NCBI GenBank assembly: GCA_963575745.1
Contig: CAUYUJ010003964.1
Span: 35,001-74,144, forward strand
Direction: 5' to 3'
Length of the DNA stretch: 39,144 bases
Origin: Prorocentrum cordatum
Taxonomy: Eukaryota; Sar; Dinophyceae; Prorocentrales; Prorocentraceae
The notes under the pieces were generated by a model that was not told the origin of the DNA, did no database searches, and saw only the letters and a program-made list of their open reading frames with translations. The position numbers and the translations under genes are program-made. Shown here piece after piece: positions 20,890 through 30,590 of this stretch; the stretch's first letter is position 1, and every line of letters starts with the position of its first letter.

Positions 20890-22249
20890 TCAAGGAATCG
20901 ACACAATCCAGTCAGCTAGATTTGTTTTCTTTGCCCTAATCGTCAGATGATCGCTGCGAGCCGAATGCTCGATACACGACCGAAACTCTGTACGTGCCGC
21001 AGACATCGTTCCAGAGAAAAAGAAACGGTCCAACGCACACCTCAAAGTACAAATTGGGCTGCCGCTCTCCCTGACTTGACTTTTCAAATTCGCGAGTACT
21101 CCAGAAGCGCGCTGCTGCATTAGAGCATCGGCAGCCTTTATAATAGGTTTTGCAGGCGATTGCGAAGGCGATTTCGTATGTCGCGCATCGCTGGCAGTTC
21201 TGGGAGTAGCTGGTGCAGGAATTGCAAGGGGAAATAAGGGATCGCAATGATAATCACTCGCTCCCTCTCCTGACCTATTGAAAACATGTAACACTATATC
21301 ATTACCGCCATATCTCAAGCGACGTGGTTCCCCAGGGATTTGCTCTGTATCGAAGCGCGAATGCACCACAAGCAGGACACCGCGATCTTTTGCATCTGAG
21401 GCAACATGCTGTTCGAAATGCTGCAAGAGATATTCAAACAATTCCGGACCATGTTTAAAATGCTCCAGGAAACCATGAGGGTCATTGATTTCTGATTGCA
21501 ATGCTGCACGTGTTCCAGCGCAAGCGTCCCTAAATTATTTGTATGTGTTGTGTCTAATTTGATAAGCTTTGCTACCGCCATTGTCTGAAGCAGACTATCG
21601 ATCAAGCAATTATTTGCTCCGTGGGGAGAGCCGTCGCCAACCTCGAATCGTTTTTTCAATTCGGACTCAACCTCATCTGTCCTCAATTTCAAGTCCAGGT
21701 TGTCTCTTAGGATTCTAAAGAAATTGATGATGTAGCCTTCGAGAATCTCGGGGTGCTTATCAGGGTCCTGTTCGTTCGCAGCTGCGCTCAAAAGTCTGGC
21801 CCACCCCCCCATTCCACATGCTGCCAGGGTTGCGGAGGTAAGGCGTTCCAATGGAAGAAGAGAGCGATTTCTCCTTCGATCCCACCGACCACCAAAGGAC
21901 CAAGAGTATCTTTGAGTGAATCCCTCAATGCTCCAAAACTCCCCCCTTGAAATGTACTCGGGTCCTCTGGGGCTGCCCTGGAGATTCTCAGTTCATATTT
22001 GGAAGTTGTCTTTGTCTTTGCACGTGCTTTTGCCTCTGCTGCCTCATTTGCTGCTTCCTGCGTTAAACGTGCGCCCACTGCGGCAGTTCTAGTTGGAGGT
22101 GCTCCTTTGCGCCCGCCAGATGCTATAGCCAGATCTCTGTCCCGAACAATTTCCTGACATATACATTCGCGCACACCGTATATATGACTGCACACACTCT
22201 CAGCACAATAAAGCTCGCGGACATTCATTAGGAACAGGGCAGATCCCAT
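20890..22249 (-). pseudogene. Broken gene with OTU-like cysteine-protease motif
   Basis: Three overlapping minus-strand frames read as one protein: 22249-21788 (N-terminal, Ala/Arg/Lys-rich, ending near FFHWNAL), 21851-21315 and 21501-20890. The middle frame has DGSPHGANNCLIDSLLQ (about 21590-21640). This fits the catalytic-Cys block of OTU-family deubiquitinases (consensus around NNCLFDAL). The last frame carries RRLRYGGNDIVLHVFNR and an YHCDPLF block that could hold the active-site His. Frame changes fall near 21800 and 21545, where TAA precedes FRDACAGTRAALQ. The reading is therefore a frameshifted pseudogene or, less likely, an intron-bearing gene. The OTU assignment rests on motif resemblance only. 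The 5' end abuts the duplicated 1-kb segment. Confidence 0.5.
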
Positions 22250-23091
22250 ATCCGAAGGCTTCCTGCTGAATGCGAAGAAGATTATGATAGGACTCTGATC
22301 TGAAAAGGGAGGATCCCGGATCCCGAGGATTCCTATTCGGGCGTTGCTGGAGGTGCCCCTGGCCCAGGGTGCCCCCAGGATTCTCGGGGTGACCCGGGCG
22401 GCCTCCAGAGCACCCCTTCACGAGGCCCCGAGGGCCCCAGGGGCTCCAAAGCTGAGCAAACAGCTCGGGGGCACTTTGGGCCAGGGCCACTTCTGGCAAC
22501 GCCCGACCTGTTGAGTGTGGACAAGATACTCGTCAAGCTCGAGCAGAAGCGGAGCAGACTCCGGATCCGGGAGGAGGAGGAGGAGCAGAGCAGGAGCAGG
22601 CAGGAACAGGAACCAGGACGGGCAGGCCAGCTGCTCTGACGTGTCCGAGAGTCTGACCGTTGAAGAACGCTGTGTTTCCAGCTTCCCCAGCTCTTCCAAT
22701 TTTCCCTAAACGCTGGCACTTGAAAAATGCTGTGTTTCAAGCGTTCCATCTCCCGTTGCCGCGAGCGCTCAAGCCCCCGCAGTGTGCTCAGACATCCTCG
22801 AGGTGCTCCGTGATTGGGTCGCCATGGCCAACAAGCCCTACTGTACACAGGTGTGTGTGTGTGTGTGTTGGGTGTTTGGGTTTGTGGTACCACCAAACCC
22901 TATACACAGGTCGTTGTTGTTGTTGCCGTCGTCGGTGGTGTTATTGTTGTCGCTGTTGTTGTTGGTGGTGGTGTTGTTGGTGGTGGTGTTGGCGCTGTTG
23001 TTGCTGGTGTTGGTGCTGTTGGTCCCCCTCCGGCAAACACTGCATGATTCAATTAAAGTGTTTCTCCCGAGGCTCGCACCCTGTTTTCTAT
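22218..23091 (+). repeat. Left part of the 1-kb duplicated segment (occupied copy)
   Basis: Paralogous to 8201-9105, lacking 37 bp relative to it (between 22627 and 22628 approximately) and with a longer GT run near 22853-22869. It ends in TTTTCTAT exactly where element 1 begins. Confidence 0.92.
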
Positions 23092-24577
23092 GAAGCGTAA
23101 ACTCGTTTCCGGCACAGGAAAATCATGTGGAGCAGGCCCAAGCGTGCTCGCCTCACCTCCTCTGCTCCCGCTCACACGCCTCTGCGCCTGCTTCGCGTGC
23201 AAGCGGTTCCTGGCGGGCCGGCTTGCGTTTTCGGAGGCGGAAGTATTCTCGGTGCTAGTCTCTTGGGTCAGCCGTTCTGGTCGCCCCACAGGAGACGCTC
23301 TCGGTCTCTGCGGGGAGCAGGGCCGAGCCAGGCCAAAGCACGAGCGGCGGCCTGGTGCGCTGTGGCACTGCCCGCTCCCTCGCAGGCACGTGCCTGAGAG
23401 CTTGTCGGCAGGGGCCGCCTTCTCAGGCTCTCTGGTGACCGAACGCTCTCCGCGTGGGACGGCGCCCGCAGGACGGGCGGCAGCCGCCTGGCGGCGGTTT
23501 TGCCACCCCGTTCACGCCCCTCCGTATGCCACCGAACAGGACGACCCGTGGAAGAGCTGGAAAGCGTCGCCGGCACAGATTGTCTTGGCACTCAAGGTGC
23601 AGGGGGCGCGCGCGAAGAAAGCCTCGCCAGGACCATCGGTGCCACCAGAGGTGGCCCACAACAACAAAGAGCTTTCGGGCATGGCTGAAGCAGTGAAGCA
23701 ATTTGCGGAACTTCAGTCGCAGGCGCTGCAGAAAGGGAAGCCGAGAGGACTCAGTTTCAAGTTGCAGGACCGGAAACTCGAGCTGGGCATGCAGCATTTC
23801 GCCAAGGATGCACTCCCGTCAGAGGAGGTCCTCGCGAAGTTCGAGGCGGCGGGGAAGGTCGCGCACGACAAAGGCAGGCCGTGGGTCGGGTCCGCTGAGG
23901 GAGAGGATCTGCGCGATCACCACCGCCCAACTTGGAGCCGGACTCCTATGATCGACGCTGTCGTGGGGGACGGCTCTTACGAGGAGCGGGTGAAGCAGAG
24001 CGCTGCCGCCAAGCGGAACATGGCGTGGATGGACAAAGTCGACTACGCTGGCTTTGCCACGTTCATGGGCCACCTGCACGAGTGGGGATTCAAGGTAATC
24101 CTCACCAAGGCATGCAGCATGGCTGACTTCCTTGCGTACGCCCACAACATCGTGCGAATCGCCGAGGAACACGGTGGAGTCAGGACAGCTTATCAATACG
24201 ATGTTCTCCAGAGGAGGGCCATGGCCAGGGCTCTGGAGGAAGACGTCGTAGATTTGGCGCCTTACTTCGCCAAGATCGATCGTGAAAACCTAGCTGACGC
24301 CAAAGACAAAGTAAACAAAAGCTTCACGGAGGCTGGCCGGGCTGTGACAGCTAAGGGGCAGCAGTCGAAGGGTCAGCCCAAAGGCTGCGCCAAGGGCGTC
24401 GCCGACAAGGGCGGCAAGGGGAGCAAGAAGAGCTCCGACGGCACAGAGGCTGACAACCGGCCTGTCCGGTCGCCGGCCAAGCGCCCCAAGGGCACGGCGG
24501 GCACCGATTATCAGCACAGGTCTCGCAGCCCCCGCTCCGGCAATCAGCAGTACAACAGTTGGGGAAACAAGTGGTGA
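23090..24577 (+). CDS. Element 1 ORF1, gag-like protein (fused in frame to A1)
   Basis: An uninterrupted frame of 495 codons. Its first ATG straddles the insertion junction: AT at the shared core, G from the element. The first ~138 residues are the translation of A1 and have no counterpart in element 2. From about residue 146 (EQDDPWKSW) it is homologous to the element 2 gag ORF, sharing P.QI..ALKVQ, SAEGEDL, WSRTP.ID..VGDGS.EE, GFATF.GH and LTKA. The C-terminal ~90 residues are Lys/Gly/Ser-rich with an SRSPR motif, as expected of a nucleic-acid-binding tail. About 90 N-terminal residues found in element 2 are missing, so the 5' end may be deleted. The frame ends KW-TGA and pol follows without leaving the frame. 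The role (RNA packaging, particle) is inferred from position. Confidence 0.8.
   Translation: MKRKLVSGTGKSCGAGPSVLASPPLLPLTRLCACFACKRFLAGRLAFSEAEVFSVLVSWVSRSGRPTGDALGLCGEQGRARPKHERRPGALWHCPLPRRHVPESLSAGAAFSGSLVTERSPRGTAPAGRAAAAWRRFCHPVHAPPYATEQDDPWKSWKASPAQIVLALKVQGARAKKASPGPSVPPEVAHNNKELSGMAEAVKQFAELQSQALQKGKPRGLSFKLQDRKLELGMQHFAKDALPSEEVLAKFEAAGKVAHDKGRPWVGSAEGEDLRDHHRPTWSRTPMIDAVVGDGSYEERVKQSAAAKRNMAWMDKVDYAGFATFMGHLHEWGFKVILTKACSMADFLAYAHNIVRIAEEHGGVRTAYQYDVLQRRAMARALEEDVVDLAPYFAKIDRENLADAKDKVNKSFTEAGRAVTAKGQQSKGQPKGCAKGVADKGGKGSKKSSDGTEADNRPVRSPAKRPKGTAGTDYQHRSRSPRSGNQQYNSWGNKW
23092..23504 (+). repeat. A1 split direct repeat (left end)
   Basis: 413 bp, repeated as A2 at 28725-29137 with about five substitutions. 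Both start GAAGCGTAAACTCG and end at GGCGGTTTTGCC. In this class A1 is the left terminus and normally acts as the 5' untranslated and promoter end; that role is inferred here. Confidence 0.93.
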
Positions 24578-24578
24578 G
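24572..24578 (+). promoter_or_regulatory. In-frame gag/pol TGA, candidate readthrough stop (element 1)
   Basis: The context is AAG TGG TGA G, with the pol frame continuing in phase. The same context ends gag in element 2 (35579-35588). Conservation of both the stop and the phase is seen directly; readthrough is inference. Confidence 0.45.
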
Positions 24579-26689
24579 TGGGCCAAGCACCACTAGTCGA
24601 GGGCGCCGGGAGTGATATCTCGGAGGAAGCATCAGACGACACGGAGGCGTCGCCGCTTCCAGGTACCAGTTCAAGGTCAAGTGAGTCAGCAAATTCTCCA
24701 CTCGAAGCTGTCCAGGCAGCTTTCTCTGCATTTAGCGCCCGCGAGGATTTGCATAGCCTGGGTCCGAGCGACCACTTGCGCTGGGCCAGCGGCTTGCCAG
24801 AAGCCGACGATAGCCCGCGCGTGCCAACATTTTTAAACGGCTATTTTGCGAGATCGGTTTCAATGTCGGTTGCCGAGCTGCAAACCGCTCGCCAGTCTGC
24901 TCTTGCTTTTTGGAAGCATCGGAAGCTAGTGACGGACCCACAGTGGCAGACTATCTTTAGAAGTTTGCCAGCTCACTGTCAATCAGTGCTGGGTCCGGAG
25001 AAGAACCTTCTGCTGCTGAAAGAGATGCTCGAGGCTATAGCATGGCCAGATAATACCTTGTTTCGCAACCTCTGCCATGGCTTCTCTTTGGTGGGGCGCC
25101 TGCCTGCTAGTGGCATCCATGCGCCCGCTGCCACGTCTCCGGAACCAGCCGGGACTTTGCGGTCGCTTTTAGCACATCCGCGCGAGCGGAACGAGGCGAC
25201 TCTCGGTAGAATCGCCGCGGAAAAGGGCGGCGATACGAGGGTTAGGACTCAATTTTTATCGGCCTGCTCAAAAGAGGTCGAAGATGGCAAGGCCCGCTTC
25301 CGTAACCTAGACGTAAATTCTTGTGTTTTAACAGCTCGCTTCCCCATCGTGCAGGGGGAGAGAGACGGAATGCCAAAAATTCGCTGCATAGACGATTTCA
25401 CTGCGTCTGCGGTGAATGGCGCGGTTGCACATAGTGAAAGAACATGTCCAGACACGCTGGACACTTTGGTGGCATTAGTGCGCCACGCAGCAGCAGGCAA
25501 GCAACACATTGCCATGAGGTGGAGGAAAGATGACTTTCGGCATGCTTTTAAGACACTGCCGATTTGCAGCGGCCACTTGCCGTTAGCAGTGACAGCTTGG
25601 CCAGAAGCAGTGGCAGACGGTAAGGCGTTACAGTTGCTGTGCCTACCATTTGGCTCTTCCGCCTCAGTGTCCGGTTGGGATCGTTTCGGTCTCGCCACTC
25701 AAGGCATTTTGGCAGCTTTGTTTCACTTGTTATATTTGCGTTTTGTCGACGATATGTTCGCCGGCGATTCGGCCCTGGAGGGGCGCGATATTGGCAGTGA
25801 CTGCTTAATCGGCCCCGCCGGCTCTGCGCGCCTGGCAAGAGCAGTCGTGTCAGAACTGCTGGGCTGGGATCTCGACGCCGGCAAAGCCGTCACGGAGGCC
25901 ACTAAGACCGTAATCCTCGGAGTCTGCGTAGAATTTGACGACCACAACCAGCTGATCCAGTTTTCTCTCGAAGCAGAGAGGTTGGAAAAATGGACCGCAG
26001 AAATTCGAGAGGCTCTGCGGCGAAGATCGCTCTCGCCTGCGCGGGCTTTAAAATTAGCAGGCAAATTGAGCTGGGGTGCGACCGCCGTCTTCGGCCGAGG
26101 CGCGCGCGTCTACCTTGCTGCCATTTACCACCACGGCTCAGGCAACCAGAGCCGGCTGTCCCAGCGCACCAAATTGTGTCTGCGTTGGTGGCTGCGGTTC
26201 TTACAGGAACCGCCAACGAGGAACGTCCCGGCGATGCGTCGCCAGAAGAAGCGTTGCATCCTTTACACCGACGCCACAGGCCAGGCACGGATGGCATGGG
26301 TCATCCAAACTCCCTGTTTAAAGGCTTGGGCTGCTGCTGATGTCCCAGCAAAGGCGAGGCAGTGGGTGCTTCATCGGAAGAATCAGATCGGCACTTGGGA
26401 GCTCATGGCGGCTCTCTGCGCGCTTAAGTTTTTGCTGAGTTATCTGCCTGGCGAGTTTGAAATCCTCGCCTTCGTGGATAACACAAGCGCGCTAGGTGCA
26501 CTTTTACGCGGCTGTTCCAGGCAATTTGATTGGAACGAGCTCATAGGCGAGCTTTGGTCTGCAGTCGCGCAGCGTGGTCATTATTTGCACCTTTGGCACG
26601 TGCCATCGCATTTAAATTTGGCCGACGCTCCGACCCGGCCAGAAGCCAAGTCAGAGCAGCTGCGTAAGTTAGCCGCCGACGGGTTTTAA
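24578..26689 (+). CDS. Element 1 ORF2, reverse transcriptase-RNase H
   Basis: 703 sense codons in the same frame as ORF1, directly after its TGA. The first in-frame ATG is only at 24863 (codon 96), upstream of the conserved region. It copies the element RNA. RT motifs, counting from 24578: RCIDDF (~268), KDDFRHAFKTLP (~316, motif A), LPFGSSASVSGW (~355, motif B), catalytic FVDD (~389), KTVILG (~447). RNase H motifs: YTDATG (~562), GTWELMAAL (~605), FVDNTSALGALL (~632) and SHLNLADAPTR (~677), giving the D-E-D-D set. All catalytic residues are present and the frame is intact. Domain order and the LADAPTR ending fit DIRS-order pol. It is translated either by readthrough of the TGA or by internal initiation. 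Confidence 0.92.
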   Translation: MGQAPLVEGAGSDISEEASDDTEASPLPGTSSRSSESANSPLEAVQAAFSAFSAREDLHSLGPSDHLRWASGLPEADDSPRVPTFLNGYFARSVSMSVAELQTARQSALAFWKHRKLVTDPQWQTIFRSLPAHCQSVLGPEKNLLLLKEMLEAIAWPDNTLFRNLCHGFSLVGRLPASGIHAPAATSPEPAGTLRSLLAHPRERNEATLGRIAAEKGGDTRVRTQFLSACSKEVEDGKARFRNLDVNSCVLTARFPIVQGERDGMPKIRCIDDFTASAVNGAVAHSERTCPDTLDTLVALVRHAAAGKQHIAMRWRKDDFRHAFKTLPICSGHLPLAVTAWPEAVADGKALQLLCLPFGSSASVSGWDRFGLATQGILAALFHLLYLRFVDDMFAGDSALEGRDIGSDCLIGPAGSARLARAVVSELLGWDLDAGKAVTEATKTVILGVCVEFDDHNQLIQFSLEAERLEKWTAEIREALRRRSLSPARALKLAGKLSWGATAVFGRGARVYLAAIYHHGSGNQSRLSQRTKLCLRWWLRFLQEPPTRNVPAMRRQKKRCILYTDATGQARMAWVIQTPCLKAWAAADVPAKARQWVLHRKNQIGTWELMAALCALKFLLSYLPGEFEILAFVDNTSALGALLRGCSRQFDWNELIGELWSAVAQRGHYLHLWHVPSHLNLADAPTRPEAKSEQLRKLAADGF

Positions 26690-26866
26690 GAAATGCCGCG
26701 GTCCTTCCCAGCCGACGCGCCCTGGTGATTCGGAGACAGTGAGCGGCAAAGGGGAAAAACATCATCGTAATCCTGTGTTGAGGTCATGTCACGTGAGAAT
26801 CGGTTGTCCACGCAGCTACTTGTGCGCACATTCTCTGCGTCTTCTGTTCCGGAGCTCTGGCCCAGC
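26690..26866. other. Linker between pol and recombinase ORFs, element 1
   Basis: 177 bp between the pol TAA and the likely recombinase ATG at 26867. An earlier in-frame ATG at 26786 exists, but similarity to element 2 starts at MALRFIDES (26867). Confidence 0.6.
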
Positions 26867-28440
26867 ATGGCTTTGAGATTCATCGACGAAAGCCGTGCTG
26901 CTAAGTACTCGCATTCGCCAGCTGCCAGCGATGAGGTCGCGGAGGTCCGCGTCGAGGTGGAAGCGTCCCCTTTGGCGGCCGTCGTCCGCGGCGTCGCGGC
27001 GCAGGCAGAGCCAGGGCGCCACGTCACGGGCTTGATCGTTGCGTTGACAGAATCGGGCTTCAAACACATGTCGGATCTGAGCGACATTGGAGCCGACGAC
27101 TTCGCAGAGCTCGTGCCGGCATTCGCCGCTTGCAACAGCAGCTTCGTCAAAGCCTTCGTCGCACTGCCAGAGCAGCGCCAGTCGCGAGCAGGCAGCTCAA
27201 GCGCACAAGCCTGGCGGGTGAACGGAGCCCCAGCGCCCGGCATCTCTGGCAGCGGGCGTCGCTGCGCAGGCGGGCTCCGCCTCGGGCGGCGCAGGCGCTG
27301 GCTATGCTGGCGACCAGACGCCCACTGCGAAGCGATTGGACGCCCCCGCCGAAGAGAAGGCCCGCGCTGCTTTTCTAGTGCTTGGAGAGGCGCGGCGGGC
27401 GCGGGCCGCTCCTGCGCCTGCAGTGCTCGCAGCCGCCGTGGCAGCTGCTGCCAATTGCAGCTGCTATCCGGGAGCGGAGCCCACTGGCAGGCCACGGGAC
27501 GAGATCAAGCGGGCTCGTCGCGAAGCCAGCGGCGGCGACCATCTGAGCTTGCACACCTTGTGGGTGGAATTTGCCAGCTGGAGGAAAAGCGCCTCCCAGT
27601 ATGCTTCCACAGTGCGCCTGTGGGGCGACGCTGCCACTGCTGTCGGGGCACCTGGGTGGCCACCAACAAAACTGATCCTTGACACTTTCGTGGGTTTGTT
27701 TCGCAACAGCCACACCTTGCAGAGATACGTGTCGCACGTGCGCAGTGTATTGCACTTGGTGCAGGCTCCGCTGGGCGCCCTCGCAGATACGCATAGTTTG
27801 TCGAGAGGCGCCGAAAAGATAACGAAGTATGAATTCAGAAGACAGAAAAATCCGTGCCACAGCTGAGGAGACCAGACGCATCCGTAAGCGGTGCTCGGAA
27901 GCCGGATATCCGACACTAGCGGCCTCGTGGGCGATTGCCCGCCATTTTTGGTTGATATATTCTGAAGTACTAAATCTGGGGACCCACGCGGTCGCATTTC
28001 GTTTTACCGGCGAGGGCCGTAAAACGTGCATCATCCGTTTTGCTCACCGGAAGTCGTACAATGAACCCTGCGAGACGACGAGGCGTTGCATCTGCCACCA
28101 GCAGGGTCGGCTCCTGCGCGGTGCTTGCACACTGTTCTTCTTAGGAGAAACAAGCGCTGTTCCTGATTCAGGAATCCAATACGCCGACGCACTCGCTGTG
28201 CTAAAGCTGGCAGCGAACGCCCTGCATCTGCGCAGCGCGCCTGCTTGGGGCACGCATGCGTTCAGGAGAGGGTTCGCGAACGAAGCCCTCCAACAAGGAG
28301 GGCCGACAGCATTGTTCTTTAGCGGTGGATGGAAAGGCGCGGCTGCTTTCGGCTATGCTAGCGCCCAGAGCCGAGGGGCTCTCACGGCCGCTGAATGGCG
28401 AGTAGAACATTCTGACTCCAGCGACGGCGAGCAGGACTGA
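26867..28440 (+). pseudogene. Element 1 tyrosine recombinase, frameshifted
   Basis: Three frames carry one protein: 26867 to about 27220 (N-terminal, MALRFIDES, a helical segment LIVALTESGF..LSDIGADDF), about 27240-27866 (core-binding domain with YASTVRLWGDAA and LQRYVSHVRSVLHLVQAPLGALAD) and 27829-28440 (catalytic domain). Frameshifts fall near 27200-27240 and 27829-27866. Catalytic features: HAFR (His 28255, Arg 28264), GGW (Trp 28330) and GYA (Tyr nucleophile 28354). The expected first Arg, in LRxSEVL, is Ile (ATA at 27955). The enzyme would integrate the circular DNA copy by strand exchange; this copy should be inactive. A CIC-containing segment resembles the matching part of element 2. 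Confidence 0.85.
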
Positions 28441-28531
28441 GTTCGCATCGTTTGCTTTGGGGCAAGGGAAAACACATCACGATGTCCTCTCCTCAGGCGC
28501 TGCTGCGCGGTCCGCCGCCTCCTGGTGCATT
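28441..28531. other. Non-coding stretch before B1
   Basis: Short segment between the recombinase stop and the start of B1. Nothing recognisable. Confidence 0.5.
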
Positions 28532-28724
28532 GGGAACCTCAGGACAGGGTCCAGGAGGCTCCGGCCAGGCAGCGCTTTCCTTTTGCCCCTTGCTGGCGCG
28601 AAGGCGCCGGCGCCGAGCCGTGACGGGGCCCCGGGGCCCGAGAACGTGTTCCGAGGTGCTTCGGGGCACCGCAGAGGCGAGGGCCTGCTTTCCCTTGGGC
28701 CGGGCTGCCAAAAATGATTTTCAT
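28532..28724 (+). repeat. B1 split direct repeat
   Basis: 193 bp from GGGAACCTCAGGACAGGG to ATGATTTTCAT, matching B2 (29185-29377) with about five substitutions. It is joined directly to A2; this joint is the sequence expected when the two element ends meet in a circle. Confidence 0.93.
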
Positions 28725-29137
28725 GAAGCGTAAACTCGTTTCCGGCACAGGAAAATCATGTGGAGCAGGCCCAAGCGTGCTCGCCTCACCTCCTCTGCTC
28801 CCGCTCACACGCCTCTGCGCCTGCTTCGCGGGCAAGCGGTTCCTGGCGGGCCGGCTTGCGTTTTCGGAGGCGGAAGTATTCTCGGTGCTAGTCTCTTGGG
28901 TCAGCCGTTCTGGTCGCCCCACAGGAGGCGCTCTCGGTCTCTGCGGGGAGCAGGGCCAAGCCAGGCCAAAGCACGAGCGGCGGCCTGGTGCGCTGTGGCA
29001 CTGCCCGCTCCCTCGCAGGCACGTGCCTGAGAGCTTGTCGGCAGGGGCCGCCTTCTCAGGCTCTCTGGTGACCGAACGCTCTCCGCGTGGGACGGCGCCC
29101 GCAGGGCGGGCAGCAGCCGCCTGGCGGCGGTTTTGCC
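28725..29137 (+). repeat. A2 split direct repeat
   Basis: Second copy of A1. It is followed by 47 bp (29138-29184) not shared with the other repeats, then B2. The 218-codon frame 28714-29370 is a translation of B1/A2/B2 and not a gene. Confidence 0.93.
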
Positions 29138-29184
29138 CACCCACATACCACCCTCGCGGCTTTCGCCGGCGCCGCGTCCTGGCA

Positions 29185-29377
29185 GGGAACCTCAGGACAG
29201 GGTCCAGGAGGCTCCGGCCAGGCAGCGCTTTCCTTTTGCACCTTGCTGGCGCGAAAGCGCCGGCGCCGAGCCGCGACGGGGCCCCGGGGCCCGAGAACGT
29301 GTTCCGAGGTGCTTCGGGGCACCGCAGAGGCGAGGGCCTTCTTTCCCTTGGGCCAGGCTGCCAAAAATGATTTTCAT
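29185..29377 (+). repeat. B2 split direct repeat (right end)
   Basis: Right terminus of element 1. It ends ATGATTTTCAT, immediately followed by host AGGGGAAATCG. Confidence 0.93.
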
Positions 29378-29424
29378 AGGGGAAATCGAAGTGTCACCAA
29401 AGTGGGCCCCTGGCCCCCAGTCTA

Positions 29425-29455
<31 letters not shown>

Positions 29456-29484
29456 AACAATCAGTTTAAAACTGTTCGCTCTTA
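29378..29484 (+). repeat. Right part of the 1-kb duplicated segment
   Basis: Paralogous to 9106-9209, including the GGGCCCCTGGCCCCC stretch, the CAA tract (one CAA longer) and the final GTTCGCTCTTA, after which the two loci diverge. Confidence 0.92.
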
Positions 29485-30590
29485 ATCATCCCTAAGCTTT
29501 GGTTCTGGGGAGGAAGATTCTCACAGGCCGCTTCTGTCCCCATTTGGGGATTCGGTGATTCGGTTGCCTTTCGGCGTCTCCGCCCCCCTTGCCGCCCGGG
29601 CCCGAGGCGGGGTAGCAAATATCGGCGAGTGCTCCCGTGGGAGCCGCGTGGCTACGCTGCAGGCCAGCGGCTGTGCAGTGTGGCCTGGGCGCGCGCGGCC
29701 TCGTCGGGGCGACGCTCTGGCGGGCCGCGCCCTCCTGCAGGCCGCGGGCGCTGGTCGCCTGGGGCGTCGCTCCTCGTCGCCACTCCGTGCCGGCGGCCCG
29801 CGCTCCGCGTGCTCGCTCGGGGTCCCTGCGCGACGCGCACACCCGGGTCCCTGCGCAACGCGCATACCATTCCTGCCGGTGGCTGGCCAAGCGTACCAGC
29901 TGGCAGAAGGTTCCCAACAGGGGTCGGGCCTCTGCCGGGTACGCCCAGGCTGTTTGCCCAGTCGGGTCCCTGCGCTACGCGCACATCCTGTGCCTTGCGG
30001 GCCCTGCCGGCGCTCCTCGTCGCCAAGCCGCCGTTTCTCGTTGTCGATCGGCGCCGCGCCCTCGTCTGCCATGGGGTTTTGCGCAACGCGCACTCCCCTG
30101 CCTGCTGGTGGTTGGCCAAGCGCGCCAGCCGGCAGAAGGTTCCCAACAGGGGACGGGCTTCTTCCCAACAGTACGCCCAGGTCTCTGCCCCCGGGGTGTC
30201 GTGTTTGCGCGTAACGCGCACTCCCTGCCGTTGGTTGGCCGTGTGCACCAGCCGGCAGGGCGTTCCCAACAGGAACGGGCTCCTTCCAGCCGGCGGGGTT
30301 GCCCACAGGGGGTGTTTGTGTGACGCGCGCACCTTGGGCTTGGCCTGCGGGCAATCCGGCTTGCCGGTGTTCCTCGTCGTACCCGCGCACTTCGTCGACG
30401 TGCGGGGTCCCAGCGCAAACCCAGGGTCGCTGCGCAACGCGCATGCCTGTCCCTGCGCACGTGCCTCGGGTTGGGCCCTTGCGCAGTGCGCGTTCTTACC
30501 GGCGCTCTCGTCGCCTATCCGCCTTCCTCGCCAATTTGCCGCCTAGCGGCGCCGCGCGCCGAGCCCGGCCAATAGGAAGTAGTTTGTGCG
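29485..30590. repeat. GC-rich region with recurring GCGCAACGCGCA words
   Basis: Phrases such as GGTCCCTGCGCAACGCGCA, GGCTGGCCAAGCG..CAGC, GGCAGAAGGTTCCCAACAGG and GCTCCTCGTCGCCA recur irregularly at about 29820-29960, 30080-30170 and 30200-30290. Long frames on both strands exist, but no domain or codon pattern supports a gene. Confidence 0.65.

Larger units (their letters stand above)
23092..29377 (+). mobile_element. Element 1: Ngaro/PAT-like tyrosine-recombinase retrotransposon
   Basis: A 6286-bp insertion with the split-direct-repeat layout known for PAT, Ngaro and TOC3-type DIRS-order elements: A1 (23092-23504), gag-like ORF, RT-RNase H, tyrosine recombinase, B1 (28532-28724), A2 (28725-29137), B2 (29185-29377). 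A1 and A2 differ at about 5 of 413 positions and B1 and B2 at about 5 of 193, so insertion is fairly recent. There is no target duplication. No LTRs, integrase, aspartic protease or methyltransferase domain is seen; the lack of methyltransferase favours Ngaro over DIRS1 or PAT. The recombinase gene is broken, so the copy is probably not autonomous. Confidence 0.92.

Noticed and set aside
28714-29370. 218-codon frame resembling the gag N-terminus
   Set aside because: It is the B1/A2/B2 terminal repeat region of element 1. The similarity to the ORF1 N-terminus is A1/A2 identity.
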